Positions 24,401 through 39,400 of a DNA stretch of 64,000 nt are shown in pieces. Both the position numbers and the translations under genes were made by a program. Numbering within the stretch: position 1 is the first letter of the stretch; every line of letters begins with the position of its first letter. The notes beneath the pieces are model-generated. The model worked only from the letters and a program-made list of their open reading frames with translations. It had not been told where the DNA came from and ran no database searches. The stretch spans positions 30,819,375-30,883,374 of the forward strand of contig CAIIXF020000005.1 in assembly GCA_903813345.2 (NCBI GenBank). The letters run 5' to 3'. The stretch comes from Owenia fusiformis (lineage: Eukaryota; Annelida; Polychaeta; Sabellida; Oweniidae).

Positions 24401-27400
24401 ATTACATCTAGAAAATGGCAACTTCAAACATATGCAAATCCCAACAAAAAACTAGAAATATGAAGAAACAGATATAGTTTCTGATCTGAACGTGAACAAA
24501 ATCTCAAAATACGATTTTTTGAGTACAACTATTCATCATAATATACTTCTTCCCACCAAATATGAAGAAAATCCATCCAATAGTATTTCATTTATTTTCT
24601 AGACAGACATTTGAATGGAGGGACAGATGGATGGACAGAGGCACTGACTGATGGACAGACAGACGAATGGAGGGCTTCACGATATCCCCAAATAAAAAGA
24701 CAACTACATTTGTCTGCCTCATTATAGCCTATGGGAGACCCATACATTCCTCATTATCTCCCACTTACTATATCAGTTTATCAAACATAACCTAAGGAAC
24801 AATGCATGAGCATGATATCAGTAACACTTTGTGTTGAAAAGGAGATGTTCATTTTTCTCGTCGACTAGACCGTATCTTCAAGGAAGGCCAGTATTGGAAA
24901 TGAGATTTGTGCACTTCACAGTCCATGTACTTGTAAATGTAAATGTAGATGTAAATCAAAGTTACAATGATCACACTGATCATGCCGTTAACTGTTAAGG
25001 CCTGTATGATGGGGCAGTTACACTGTATTTCAGTGTTGGTCCTGCCTCCAAAATATTTCAATTACCTCAAATATGAGTAGGATCCTTGCATCTCTCAGGT
25101 ATCTCTCATAGGGATAGTCTTTCATATAGCTCATGCCCCCAAACATCTGCATTGCTTCATTAATACTGTACCAGCAACCTTCTGAGGCAAATACCTACAA
25201 TTAACAATTAATAAGACTTCATATAGCTCATGCCCCCAAAACATATACATTGGATTCTTCCTATACTGTCCTTTACAATATAACAGATATGCACTGCAGT
25301 GTGAAGAAGCAAACCTAATTGTATTGTATTGTATTGTACTTTGTTTACCACCAATGAAGGTGAGGATATCCCATCATTAATGCATAAACATGGAAGGCAG
25401 ACCCAGGAACCCCTCCTTGTCCTTGGAGAGGTACCGTGTTCTTTTATGTGCACTCATACATAGGCATACAACTACACACCACAGCCTTTTTACGAGTAGT
25501 GGACCACTCTGTCAAACACCCTGAAGTACTTTACGCAAACAAGCATATTAGTCTTGCATGAACTGGAGATCGAATCCGGGAACTATTGCGTAAGTAAGAG
25601 GTACATGTGCTACCACTGAGCTATGCAGGTGGGCGAATGACCTCTCTGACCAAACCAACATTGTGTACATGTATTGAGGCACTAAAAATATGGAATAATT
25701 ACCTTCACCATTGCAGCTTCCACAGCAAGATCTGGGTTTTGATACTGATCCAACTGGCCAGCAGTCATGTATGCCATGCTCTCCATGACGTAGGTGGTCA
25801 TAGCCACATTGGCCAATTTCTCCTGCAAACACAGTAAAACAAATATGTATCAAACAGCACCAAATAATCAAGTATGGATATGTTCTCCACTCTTAGGGTG
25901 CTGATAGACATATAAGTTAATTCTTCCTGCAAAATTAAACCATTTCTAATCAGCAGTTAAACTAAACTAAGAGTTGCCCAATTTAATCTACAAATGAAGC
26001 AATCAAGTATGGTCATGTCGGGAATACTAGTATACAACAATCTACAACTATTTCTATTTCAAGAGTTTGTAGGTTATTGTTTTTAATTTAATCTTCAACA
26101 TCTATTGTAATAGTCTGTTGCTCTGTTTGGTAACACTTTTTAGTCTTGTCCCATTAATATTTATTTAGACACAATTGCCATTTTTTTCCTGCTAATGATC
26201 ATAACAATCAGTGAATGACAAAACGCTTTTATAATGATTTTATCATTTATTTCTCAATGTTGTAGAGTTACATGATAAAATGAAAATGACTGCCATTAAG
26301 GCACTGGTTCAATGTAAGTGCATTTTCCATTCTTCCAATAGAACTCATAACTACTGAGAGTGTTGCCAGCTTTGTGTGCCATAAATGTTCCAGAACATTT
26401 GTAACTCCCACCAGTTGCACTGAAAAACAAGAACAAAGAAAATTATCAAAGCTAGACACAACTAAGACAGCACATAAATAAACCTAGGATTTTAACAAAT
26501 TCAAATATTACATAACTTCCAATTCCCATGACTTCAAACATTTTTGACAACATTATAGCACTCATTTTCAGCCACAGATACTTGTAGCTTGGTACAATAA
26601 TTTTAATATAAACACACTACCTAATAAAGCAATTAGAGCACTTCCACCTGAAGTACATGTTGTCTAACTGAAAGAAGAAGCCCTTATCTTCGCAAGTTCC
26701 ACAATATTTTGTGTCAACCACGTTGTATAGCAGGGCCACCATAATGCAACCTGAAAAGAGAAGAAACCTATTAGTCATGTTATGCTAAAATCACTTTTGA
26801 AACTGATTTACAGAAGTGATTCCTGATAGGGTATTCACAGCTTGACTTGAATTGAGCTCTTTCATCAATGGAATGGATGCATCAAAAGGTTTAACATCTC
26901 ACTAATATGTGTAAATATATAGACGATCGACAAGAAATATTATGATGCTTGTCTTGAAGACATGGCTTCCAGTTTAAAATCTTTACAATTGAGTCATTGA
27001 GACCATGGGGCCATCCATGGTACTATTGCAGTTACAATAAAAAAAACTCCAAACAATTATTTTAGTGAATGCAAAATGAGAGAAGCAAATTGTTAGCCCG
27101 AATTCCTCGTGATGATCCCATCTATATAAAACATTCTAGATCAAGACATTAGTCATTTTCATTTCATGTGTGACCCAATTATTAGGAACCTTCAACAATA
27201 AATGGGAATTAATCACAAGAAACTAATTTACTAACAATTTCCTGTTTTGAAAGACAACACAAAACAAATTATAATATTTACTTGTCAAAGCAATCTTCAT
27301 CCTCAGAGCGGCTGCCTTGTGTGTCCTAGGGAAACGTTGAATCGTCAAATGAATAAAGTCCTCAGTCCGATTCCAATAACGCTCTATTGGATCTTGGCAT

Positions 27401-30400
27401 TTTGTGATTGACAGTTGAACTGTTTGAATCCATGAAACAAGAGTTGTCACTTTTCATACTGCGGTTTGTTATTTGAAAATTACATGTATGTGATGGTACT
27501 TGATTTGAGATTCCAGTTTAAAATGATGTCGCAAAGTAAGATCACAAGGCTTAAGTGTGATTGGCTGAGATGAAACAAAACAACTTTGATATATGTGTGA
27601 CTGGCCCACAAAAATAAAACCATTATACACATCCTTGTTCCATTTACATGTTCAATGTATGTAAGGCACAAGAGTAATAAAAAAAATTAAAAGTATTTTT
27701 ATTATAATAGTATATTCAACAACGAGACAGTTAAAGTCTGGAATCATCATTATCATGAAAATAACTATCATTTTGTTTGTTTCAAAATTGAATACATTCA
27801 GCTAAATATATATGTCTGATTGTTTCGTGAAATAAAAACTGAACCATTAACTTCAGCAAATGGTAGTGTTTAATGTTAACTGATGTTACAATAGATATTA
27901 ACATACTTCTTGCGAATGAGTGAACCAGGATGTTATGAGCATCAGACTAATTCTGACAAGCCTTATATGGATCTATCACATGATATTCAAAATGGTGGAC
28001 AACAGTCAGTTGGATTCCTATATGGTCATGTAAGCCTTATATGGATCTAGCACATGGGTACCATGTGATCCAATACAAAGGCTGAACTTTGGGAGATCTC
28101 CCCCCTGGACAGACAGACACCGGCCAATTGAATTGAATATAAAATACACACAATACAAGTGAAATTAAAAAAGAGGCGGAGTTATATTAACTGAGAAGGT
28201 GGAGTTATATTGACTGAAAAGGCGGAGTTTTGTTGATGGCATTGAGGAAAGTAGAACTCCATGTATATGACAAGCTGGCATTAGTATACTGTATCAAGAA
28301 AGAGACTACAGCATAGGGACAAGATGGACAGTGTCATAGTGCTGTTAGGTACGTACCCAAGATGAAATGAGAAGAAATGATGTGTTTTGAAGAGTAGTTA
28401 AACTGATATAGGGTTTTCTGAAGAAAATATACAAGCATTATGTAATTAATAAAAATTCATCATCGTGAAACTTTCTTTGTTTATAGGAAGGTAAATAGGT
28501 CATTGCTTTATAGTTTTTAGTTCCTAAAACTTGTTGAGAAGATAATATATTTACAGTAAAACCTGTCTAATCCGAACACCCATGGGACCAGCTAAAAGTG
28601 TTCAAATTGGCAGGTGTTCAAATTTCGAGGATTTTGTTGGTCGGGGGGGGGGGGTATTTTCATTGTTCAGTGCACTATATTGAACACTTAATACTAAGTC
28701 AGAAAACATTACATGTTGTTGATGAGTTAATTCTACAATAGGCCTATAGCCTATATGCTATGTTTTATTTATATTTTGAACAATTTCATCATTTTAGTAA
28801 AAATAACTCTTAAATTTTGGCAAAAACTTTGTAATACACTGTTAAAGTATATGATAGTCTCGTACGAAATTTTATGCTTATCAAATGGCTTATCCCATAT
28901 TATGGTTATATAGCACTGCTTTACTTTTGCTTGAAAAAGTCCTTCATTGTTGTTTGTTTCTTGGCACTTTTAGCATTAGCAATATTTGAGTAGATATCCT
29001 TTTCAAGTAAAAATAATTTTTCATGAGTGTTCATTCGAGATGATGTATAATCCTTCAAAATATCAAGGGCATTCAGGATGTCAGATGTATGCGAATATTA
29101 CAAAGTTGGATTTTTTCTCCTTCTCGTGATATAATCGTGTCTGCAAATGGCGTCTGTGTTGTCTTTGTGATTATAAAACATTTACTGATTGAATCTTATC
29201 TATCATAACAGACCCATGGGATATAAAACAGTTAAGACCTGTTCATAATCCAAATCAAAAACATCCAGTTAATTTACAATAAGGATAAACCAATTATCTC
29301 CCAGACTCTCACCTTTCTCTTAATCCAAATCAAAAACATCCAGGTAATTTCCAATAATTATAAATCAATTATCTTCTTGATTCACACCTTTTTCTTAATC
29401 CAAAAATAAAACATTCAGTTCAGTTGATAAAAATGTTCAGATTAGACAGGTCACTTTTTCAAATCTGGTTGTTCACTGTTCAAATTAGGAGGTGTTCAGA
29501 TTTCAAGGTTCTTTTAACATGGGAGTCAATGGGAGGAAAAAATGGGACTGAAAAAAAGTGTTCAAATTGGAAGGTGTTCGGATTAGCCAGGTGTTCAGAT
29601 ATACAGGTTTTACTGTAATTCATTTTGTTGCTAAGTTTTCATTGTACAGTATCAGTCAGTCAATTCCTGGGTTGTTTACTTTTGTTACACCTTGACTACT
29701 ATAGAAGTGTTTTCTGAACTGAACATCATTCTTAATACTTAATCATATGAATATGGATACGTAAGCACAAGTGCAAAAATAGACCAGAAAGCATTATAAA
29801 ACAGCAAGATAAACAAGGCCTTAAAATGCAAAATTTCACCACCTGCCATTTATTACAAATGCCAAACATCGAACATCAAGTGCAAAACACCAACCACCAA
29901 ATACCAACCACAAAAAGTTAGAGACCATAACAATATGTCACCACTTTGGGTGGTGACATAAAATCATCAGAGCACAACCACTCAAACCCCTTAAACCCCA
30001 AAAACTATGACCTAACTCATATAGAAACAATCTCTTATAGGGATGGATGGGCTTGAAAATTGGATTTGGTTATGTGAGACTGGCATAGGTTATATGTAAA
30101 AATACTAAATATGAAATTAAGTAAACTTATTACAATCAACAAATCTAATTGATTTATTGTAGATGATTATGAATAAAGTCATTACTTTTTTTTAGCAACT
30201 GTGGCATTTGCAGTATGTTATGTTCAAGATGAAGTGATCTTAGAACCAGGTATATTTATAAATAAGAATTTAAATTTGAAGCAACTGAGTATATACAAGA
30301 TATTAGTATGATGATTGTCAAGACTCAATAGAGGATTAAGATGCTGTAGAAATTAAGGTTATATCATTCGAATAAATATTAACAACTAAAACTAAATGTT

Positions 30401-33400
30401 GGTAGTTCATTTTTTCATATCAATCTAAAAATAATGAAATCGTTTAATGTGCAAATATCAAGGAAGAATTTTCCTAATACTTAAATTAAATGACCCATTG
30501 ATTAGTAATTTCAGCTGACGAGTAAAAATTGAATGATTTCAGGTAAAAACTGAATGATTGCAGGTAAAAGCTGAATGATTTCAGGTTAAAACTGAATGAT
30601 TTCAGGTAAAGCTAAAAAAAATTAAATAAATTCTGTAAAAATAAAATTTCTATGTACAGAGAAGTCTGTTGAAAAGAGAGAGCATGGCAAGTGGAATTAC
30701 TGCAAATATGGAAACGATTGGACAGAAAATCCACGCTACCTTGATGGCAAAAAAGTGAGATGGAAGGTCTGGAGATGTCGCTATAGTGAAGGTTAGTACA
30801 AATTAACGTGTAAAGGTACACACAAGTATAAATTCAATACCTCGATTCTATGCTGTAAACATAATTATGATTATTTAAAGAAATTGTCATGTCACATAAT
30901 TTTTTTAATTGCCAGGAGCTTTTATATTCATCATACTAGATTTATCTCTGGTGGACTGTTTTTGTAAATTCTAAAATATTTCAGTGTTCTGATCTAACTT
31001 CTGTCAAAACCCAAAAATTAAACTACTCAGCAATAGATTAATAAGATGTACTCTGACTTCTATCATCTATAATATATACGTTAATCAATATTCCTCTCTT
31101 ACACATATGTAATGTTACGTAGCCTATATTATAAATATTATTAATAATATTTATGTGGTAGATCATATTAATAAAAGAAGAAGTAAGGCAGATGTGGGCA
31201 ATAAAATATTACAAATTTTATTGAATTACGTATTGTTATATAATAGTTACAATAAAATAATTTTTTAATATTATTAATAATATATAATTCATTGTAGATA
31301 AAAGAACATGTGACAGATTCAGATGCAAACACAATGTATTGAGACAGTGGCAACACAATGAGTACAATGCATTGGGTCAATTTCTTCACACAAAACGTTA
31401 CTTCAAATACACAAATGATTGCATAAAATATAATAATGTTCCATTTTGGTGCGGTGTATCAGATAAATGGGTCTCAGAAGGCTAAAATAACTGGATCAGC
31501 TTACATATTATTAAACAGTTAGATGCAGTTTACTGTATACACTCAAGGAAATAATAAAGTATTTGAACCCGAATATGACCATGTTTGTTGATTAGATACA
31601 GTGGGGTATATATATCTCAAGTTCTCAACCTATTCAAATTATTAAACCTGTGAAACCTGGAAATCCATAAAAGCATGGATGGCATTTTACTTGACATGTT
31701 GTGTACATGAACATATGTTCATACATGAACATATGAATGTATTCATATTTAATGGGTATTTACTTGGTACTTTTCATTAATTTTCCTAATGGGGGATGGG
31801 AGAGTGGGCGAGACATGGGATGTGGAAACAATGAAACAATAACCCCTCCCTCCCCCAATGGGCACTGATTCATTGGATAAATTGTCCAGTTATATGAAGA
31901 GTTCTGTCTGATAGTAAAATTAGACCTACCTGTATTAAGCCGAACTCTGATAGTTTCTTGCCAAACTGAGATCTAGTTGTTATATGTTCACTGACCCAAC
32001 CTGTAGAATTTAACATTTATTTATAATATTGGAGTGATGGTTTTAATCATCTATTAATAAATTTTCCCACTTAGTATCCAATGGTCATAGTAATCAACAT
32101 ATCATACACATACTTTGAATTGATTGTTACATTCAAATATATCAATGACATGTTATAGACAACAAAACAGATGAACGTTTTCATTTGAATTTTTCAGTTT
32201 GAATTCCTGCTTCAGTGTGCGAATCTTTTATTTATCTATTTATTCATTTTTATTTTATTTATTTTGTGAAATGTGAGTTTGATAAAATCCAAAAATTCAT
32301 CTATGAACACCTTTGTGATCAAAAGATGGCATTAGACTGTGCCTTTGTAAGCATATAATAATTACAATAAAACACAAATGTATTTGCATAATTAAGCATG
32401 CATTTACAAACATTTTAGATGAAGTTGCAGTGAAATGTATTTTAAAATTATGTACATACCTATCAGTTTCTTTAACATGCCTGCCCCAGCAGCCCCCATA
32501 CTAAACCTACCACTGTTTAGTATGTTCATTGCAATCTTGAAACCATCCCCAGGTTGTCCTAATACATTCTCTACAGGGATAGGGGTGTTCTCAAAGTGAA
32601 CCTCACATGCTGAAAATATAGCAATAAACAAGCATATAATATAAGTGTATCAGAATATTCCATTGATTTTAATAGTATTTTTGAAGGAAAGTTTCAGCCA
32701 CTTTGTCGACTTAATTTTCATGAAATTTTGCAATTTTGAAAAGTTCCACAAGAGTATCATGGTACATTTTGTGCTAAAAGTGAGTGGCAGTTATAAATCT
32801 ACATGACTTGTACATGTATCTTTTGTCAGTATAAGCCAGCACAATTTTTGAAGCATTAAGTTTCATTTCTAATTCAAAGTAGAATGCTTTTAAATGTGAT
32901 GGATTAATAAATTGAAATTGGGGCTAATTTAAATGTAATATATTGATGCTTATGTTGAATATAATGCCTAATTTCGGGGTGTCAAATATATACAGGGTAA
33001 CAATATACTCACTGTTTGATCCTCTGATACCAAGTTTATCTTCTGGTCTCCCATTTGTAATTCCACCAAATTTCCTTTCAACAATGAATGCTGTAACCTT
33101 ATCTTTTGTTTCACCCTGTAAAAATAGATTCATGTAACTTATGTTATGAATTGCTTTATTTCAGTTTCTGGATACTGTAAATATATTAGCTTTGCTTGCA
33201 TACCAATTTTGATTTTTACATGTCGATAATCAACAATGCTAAAATTACAATTTAGAAATCTTGAAGAAAATTTGAAATTCTGAACTTGTAAAAGTACCAT
33301 GTATTTATGATGAATAATATAATATAAATAATACGTAAATATAAAGGTGGACATGCTTTGTGATACCTTTGTGCAAAGTATTATTGTCACTCCCATCTTT

Positions 33401-36400
33401 ATTTTGCACAGATAACTTTTTAGACAAATGAAACGACCATATGTGTTATACGCACCATATCATTTGTCACTGGAGTTTTGGCAAAAACAGTGAATACATC
33501 TGCAATGCCCCCATTTGAAATCCATATTTTTCCACCATTTAAAAGATATGTTTTTCCATCCTCTGACAAAGTCGCTCTGGTTTGTATTGAAGCTGCATCA
33601 CTCCCACTTAAACAGAAAGCACTTTAAAATCAAAAAGGTTTCCAATAAAAGAGGAGGCCTGTGTTCAGAGAATGAATAAAAGATAGATGGCGCCTGATTT
33701 TTATTCATTCAAACACAATCTCTTCTTTTTTGAAAATCATAGGTTTAAGGCTATTATAGAGATAGAAGTTACATCCAGAAATCCTTGTTTTCCCCAGTTA
33801 GAATGTGACCCCGCAGATATGTGAAATACTTGAGAGACTTAAGTTATGAAATAGAAAGATATTTAGCTTCCATTTAAGACCCTTTGTACAGGTAGAGACT
33901 AGTAAATACTCGTAAAAAGCAAATACCTTGATGGTTCTGTAAGGCAGAATGCTGCAATGTGTTCCCCTGAGGCCAACTTTGGTAAATATTTATCCTTTTG
34001 TGCATCTGTTCCAGCAATTAAGATACCCTGTAAAATATAATTATAATCACAAACCTTTTATTCGCAACGGAGCATATGGAAAATGATAAAAGTCAACCTC
34101 AAAGACAACGTGGACACATTAGGTAGTAGTAGTAGTAGTAGTATCTTTATTTATTTATGTCTCATACACTAAAAACAGATACTGTATACATAATATAACA
34201 TTAAAACAAAACATAAAAATTAAACAGTGCCTGGCTGATGCCGACCTTTGAGAGACAGTGGAGTGTTACATTATGCTACGCTGTTTGGCTTGCATTTTTT
34301 TATAATTGTTTTACCAAGTGTTCGTTGAACAGTCTTTTCATTCATTATCAAACAGTATTTCACTAAACTTGTTTGCATATCAAAGTCAATTTAATGTAAC
34401 ATTTTGGAAAACAGACTAGATCGTTCATCTATATACAATTGGCACTCAAGGTTCACAGTCAAGTAAGATTGAAAAGCTGATTGCAACCATTTAACATTGG
34501 CAGTCAACTTCGAACTTCAAATCTTGGGATCAGACCCGGGGGGTTCACTCTAAATAATTTGGGTAGATATGTGTAGCAAGCACGGGCAATTTTGACTGAG
34601 GGCATAAACCATGGAACCTGGCCAATCTGAGAGGAAAAAACATGGAAATTTGTCGAAGAGAGAGCCCTTTTTAAGTCAAAAATCAGCTTTTCTACAAAAA
34701 TGGTAATAAATCGGTAATTAGATAAATTGTTATGGTTTATTTAGAGATCTGTTCGTGGTTTATTTAATATGAGCAGATATTTTGTATCATGTACTTGTCC
34801 TTGTTATTACTACTGTGAAGGTCATAGATTTCATTTGTTATTTTAATGCATTTTGAAATTTTTAAAAGTTTAAATTAAAACAACAAGAAAACAAGTCACT
34901 AAATTCAATGAAAAATAATATTTATGAGCAGCCATAGCACAGGTCAAACAAACCTTTTAATGAAAACAATTTGATAAAAAAATGAAAGATATCAGAGGGG
35001 TTAATCTAATCTTTAATATTGTGCTTTTTGGGGATTGTATCATGTTAAGTTTAATTTGAACTGAAAACTAAATACTAGTGTCAGTTGGGAGTTTTTAAAC
35101 AATCAACAAAGAGATGACGGAAAATTTAATAATTTCATTTTCGTTATCCTAAAATATCTTGAAAATATGAAAAATAGTAATTTTTATAAAAATCAGAATA
35201 TAAGAATTGCAATACCTTAAATCCAATAGCCTGATGAGCTGCAAGGGTGACAGCTATAGCGCCATCGGTAGATATACATTCCGTAAGCCTGGCATACGCA
35301 GTAGCATTCAGCCCTAAACCACCTGTCAACATAGCAAGACATATTCAAAGCATTTCATCTGTACAGTCAAAACATGAGATTACAAGAATCAAACATACTA
35401 GTGACTTCAAATATTATTAATATCTTGAGAAACCTCATTTACCATAGTCTTCTGGTACTTGCATTCCAAAGAGACCAAAATCTTTCATTTGTTGGAAAGT
35501 TTCATCTGGTATTTTGGCATTCACATCAATAGCCTTAGAGTCCACTGAAAAACAAAATTTTATATAATATATGATCATTAAATAAAAGTAGTATAAGGAT
35601 CTTTATATCTGAGTCAAACATAATTAATTTTATACATGAATGATTTTTCAGAAGGGATGAAACTTTTTTTTCTATGATTCTAATATGGTGTAACATAATG
35701 AAATGGATTGAACTACTAGTATGATATGTATTTTGATTTCATTGCTATGATACATCCAAAGACTCAAATGATATGTTACTCTGCTGCATTCTACTCAAGG
35801 ATCCCTTAATTTACAATGGAAAGGTTATATAAAGTGCACAGTTGAGATCAAGAGAAGTACGTCTGAATTGATGTTTTAAAACCATTATTATATCCAGGAC
35901 GAAAACATCCGTGTTAATACGAAATACATATTGAAAATAAAAACATATGAAAATATGTCAGCACTTCTAAAGGTGACCTAAAAAATGACATCCTCTTGAA
36001 AAAGTATAAAAAGAAGTAAACATTTCCCAGTATAAAGGTTTTTAAACAGCAGGCATCAGAGTGACAAGTGAACTGAACCGAATTTCAAAAACAAATCAGA
36101 ATCATTTAAACCAGAACAGATAAAAGCAGAGGTAAGACATGTTAAATACAGTGTTTTGGTCTTACATGTTAAATACAGTGTTTTGGTCTTACATGTTAAA
36201 TGCAGTGTTTTGGTCTTACATGTTAAATGCAGTGTTTTGGTCTTACATGTTATATGCACATATTTGGTCTTATTGAGTCAAAGGTGTATTTTATAGGCTT
36301 TATAAAATCAATGCATCACATTATGCCAATATGTAGTATGGGAAACAAGCATTTTTCACACTCTTTGTTGCTTTTCAGATCAAGATGAAGACTATACTTG

Positions 36401-39400
36401 CTGGATTGATCTTCGCAATCATCATTCTGAATGTTGGGACCACAACCATGGCACATTGTGATAGCTACGTCCATGGCTCAGTATGTCCGCTGGGGTTTAT
36501 ATTCAATGAACAATTGGGCTCCTGTTATAACTTTGTAATATCTGAGAAGACAACATGGTATAATGCTCTTACATTTTGTAATTCCATGGGTGCAAACCTT
36601 GCTGCGATAGAGTCTCAAGCGGAATATGATTTCTTAAGGAACGAGATTAAAGGGCGTGGAATAGTTGGCGATGGTGCAGAAACAGGAAATTCCTTCTTCA
36701 TTGGAGGCAACTTTCTGAATGGAATGTGGCAATGGGCTGGAGGCCCATCTTGGAAAACAAAAGTAATGTTGTCTGCTCCTTGGGCAAGTTCCCAACCTAA
36801 TGCCGTAAATGTAGACAAATGCACCGTACTTTGGGGTAGTGACCAAATTGCATAACTGGAAGTGCCCTCTTTTGTTGCACTACATATGTAAAATCAAATT
36901 ACAATAATTGATTTTTTCCTATGGGATAAATATGATTCAAAACTAAACAAAATATTAAGATAGTAGACTGAGTGAGAAAAGAGTGGTTGGATATGACTAG
37001 ATGAAAATGGAAATAACTGTATGACTGAAATATATCAGTAGACAACAGTATCAATATATACATGCATCCATGCAACTAAAGAATCTTATACCAAAGCTTA
37101 GTCTGCGGTCTGTACTTATTTCTTATAACATGCTAATCAGCTGTATATTTGTGTTTTATTTTTGAATAAACAAAATAAATACTTAAATGAATAATAAAAA
37201 CTAAAAGATGTTACCTTAAAATCTGTTCAAAGTTTTATGAGTAAATAGTACTTCTTATGTATAACTGGTATATGTGATTGTATTAATTATTATTATATTA
37301 TTAATTATTTATTTATTTTGTATTAATATGATGAAACAAATTACCCTTTGCATTCGTTCGACTACACTTCTTTAAAGAGAGCTTTGTCTTCACTCTTTCA
37401 GTTTACAATAAACAATCAGATTTTTTTTCTATACCTGGTCTAACACCTTTATTACAATTATTTTGAAAACAACAATAATTTTTTCATACAGGGTGATCCA
37501 AAAATGTCAATCATGAAGGAATCTTTATGAATTTTTGTGTTGACAGGGTGTTCAGTGTATGAAACATTGGCATACTTGCATAGCTTATAGCACAAACAAC
37601 TTGCGCATAAGATTTAGAAATATCATGTTTTCGTGGAGGCATGCTCTGACACCAAATCATTCAAAATCATTCAAAGTTAGGAAATCTGTCTTCCTTAAAA
37701 ATGTACCTAATAAGCAAGTCAGTTCATCATATTTCACAAAATTATTAAAAATGGGTAGATGTGACATGTAATTGATAATATGTGTGAAAGCAATCTAGAA
37801 ATGACTCAAATATAATGGCTTAGATAGAAATCCCAATTTCAGAAAATTGTATTTTTGAACATTTCTCACAAGAGAGTATACCTGGAAAGAAAACGTGATT
37901 ATAATCCAAATCTCAAAATCATAGATGCAGTATAAGTAGACCACTGTTTTTACAATTGAGCAATCTATCTATACAAAAAATCATTTAAAGAATCCATCCT
38001 ATTTCAGTTATTCAAAAAATGAGAGGGTAACATTTCTTTTGGGTCACCCTGTACAAACTTTTAATGTCTGTATTCAATAGCATAACATGTACAGTAAAGG
38101 ATGAGTTTGTGTCCAAGGAGTACTAAGATCTTCTGACTGGTGTTGAAAACAACTTATGTTTTTCCATTTTGATACGTGTTAAATTGACAAAAAGCCTGAG
38201 ACTGGTTTGTCTCTAGATCTATGGAATGATGATGTACCAGTGAGAACAGAGTGAATGGGCAAGTATGTTGCTGAAACTGTTCTACAGTGTTGTGTCGATA
38301 TGAATAGCAAGGTCATTATATACAAGTCAACAGAATAGCCCTTTAACAGAACAAGACATTTTACTCCAAAACCAACACTCAGTGATTCTTATAAATACCA
38401 TATGTGTACTGTAAATGCATTGCTTACAATTGAGAAATGTCCAGAACATGGCGGCTAAAACTGTTCAAATTTTCATTGATCTAAAATAAATACAAAATGT
38501 TTGATATTCCCATATGGAAAGTTGTAGATATACAGTTTGGTACAAGAGTGTTTTATGCAATGCTTACCATTTTTGATTCCATCGAAAAATATTTTCAGAT
38601 GATTTAGAGTATGAATTTCAGTTACTAGCCTTTCAATTAGGCCTCCTCGTATTAACCTTTGAGTCCAACTCCACTATGTTCAAGCTTGTACAGCAAAGAT
38701 AATTGTATCTTTGGCAACCATAGATTAATCAGTCTTAGAGAAGACAGATGGACAGAGACAGACTGGTAGGTTCAAGATTGACAGGATGACTAAAGCCCTC
38801 AATTGTAAAAAGAAACAGACTTAATTACACTGCCATCTTTCAATTGTAATTAAAATATTTATCTCCCTTGATCTATTTGAAGCGTTATTAACAATAAAAC
38901 AGAGATACTATATACTGTATGTCTCTGAATAAACAAAGCATTCCAAGACATCTTCTCTAAGAGCGCTTACAAAATGTCAGGCAAGTTTGCATTACTCTTC
39001 AAGCCTGTAGCCACCTATAGCCAAGGGGGTTCAGTTCTTAAAAAATTCAAGGGGGTTCTTTGACAATTTTGGCCCAAAATCTCTTGAAATGTGCTCAAAA
39101 TGGTGAAAAATTGCATGATTTTGAAAGAATTTTTAACATCATGAGAAAGTGAGGATTTACCTTAAAGTCCCCGTCTAAAGTTTGAAAATATTTTTTTATC
39201 ATTCATTTACTATTTGTCAGGACTTAAAAAGTGGTTTTAGAGATTTCTGAACAAAAAAAATTTTTGAAAAAAAGTTGTGAGCATTTCATTTCTCAAATAT
39301 TCAAATTTCCCGCCATTTTTCAAAAAAAGTTGACATTTCTTAATCATCAAATATTTCTTAATGCATTTCAAAAAAGATTATCTTTTTAACACCAATGCAA

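Noticed and set aside
27301-27450. N-terminal extension of the 90-aa secreted protein
   Set aside because: It is in frame, but would put 50 non-hydrophobic residues before a good signal peptide.
32404-33396. Separate short minus-strand genes
   Set aside because: They are individual ACAD9 exons extended into flanking introns.
36056-36259. Minus-strand frame with TCKTKTL repeats
   Set aside because: It is the translation of the 27-bp minisatellite in the lectin intron.
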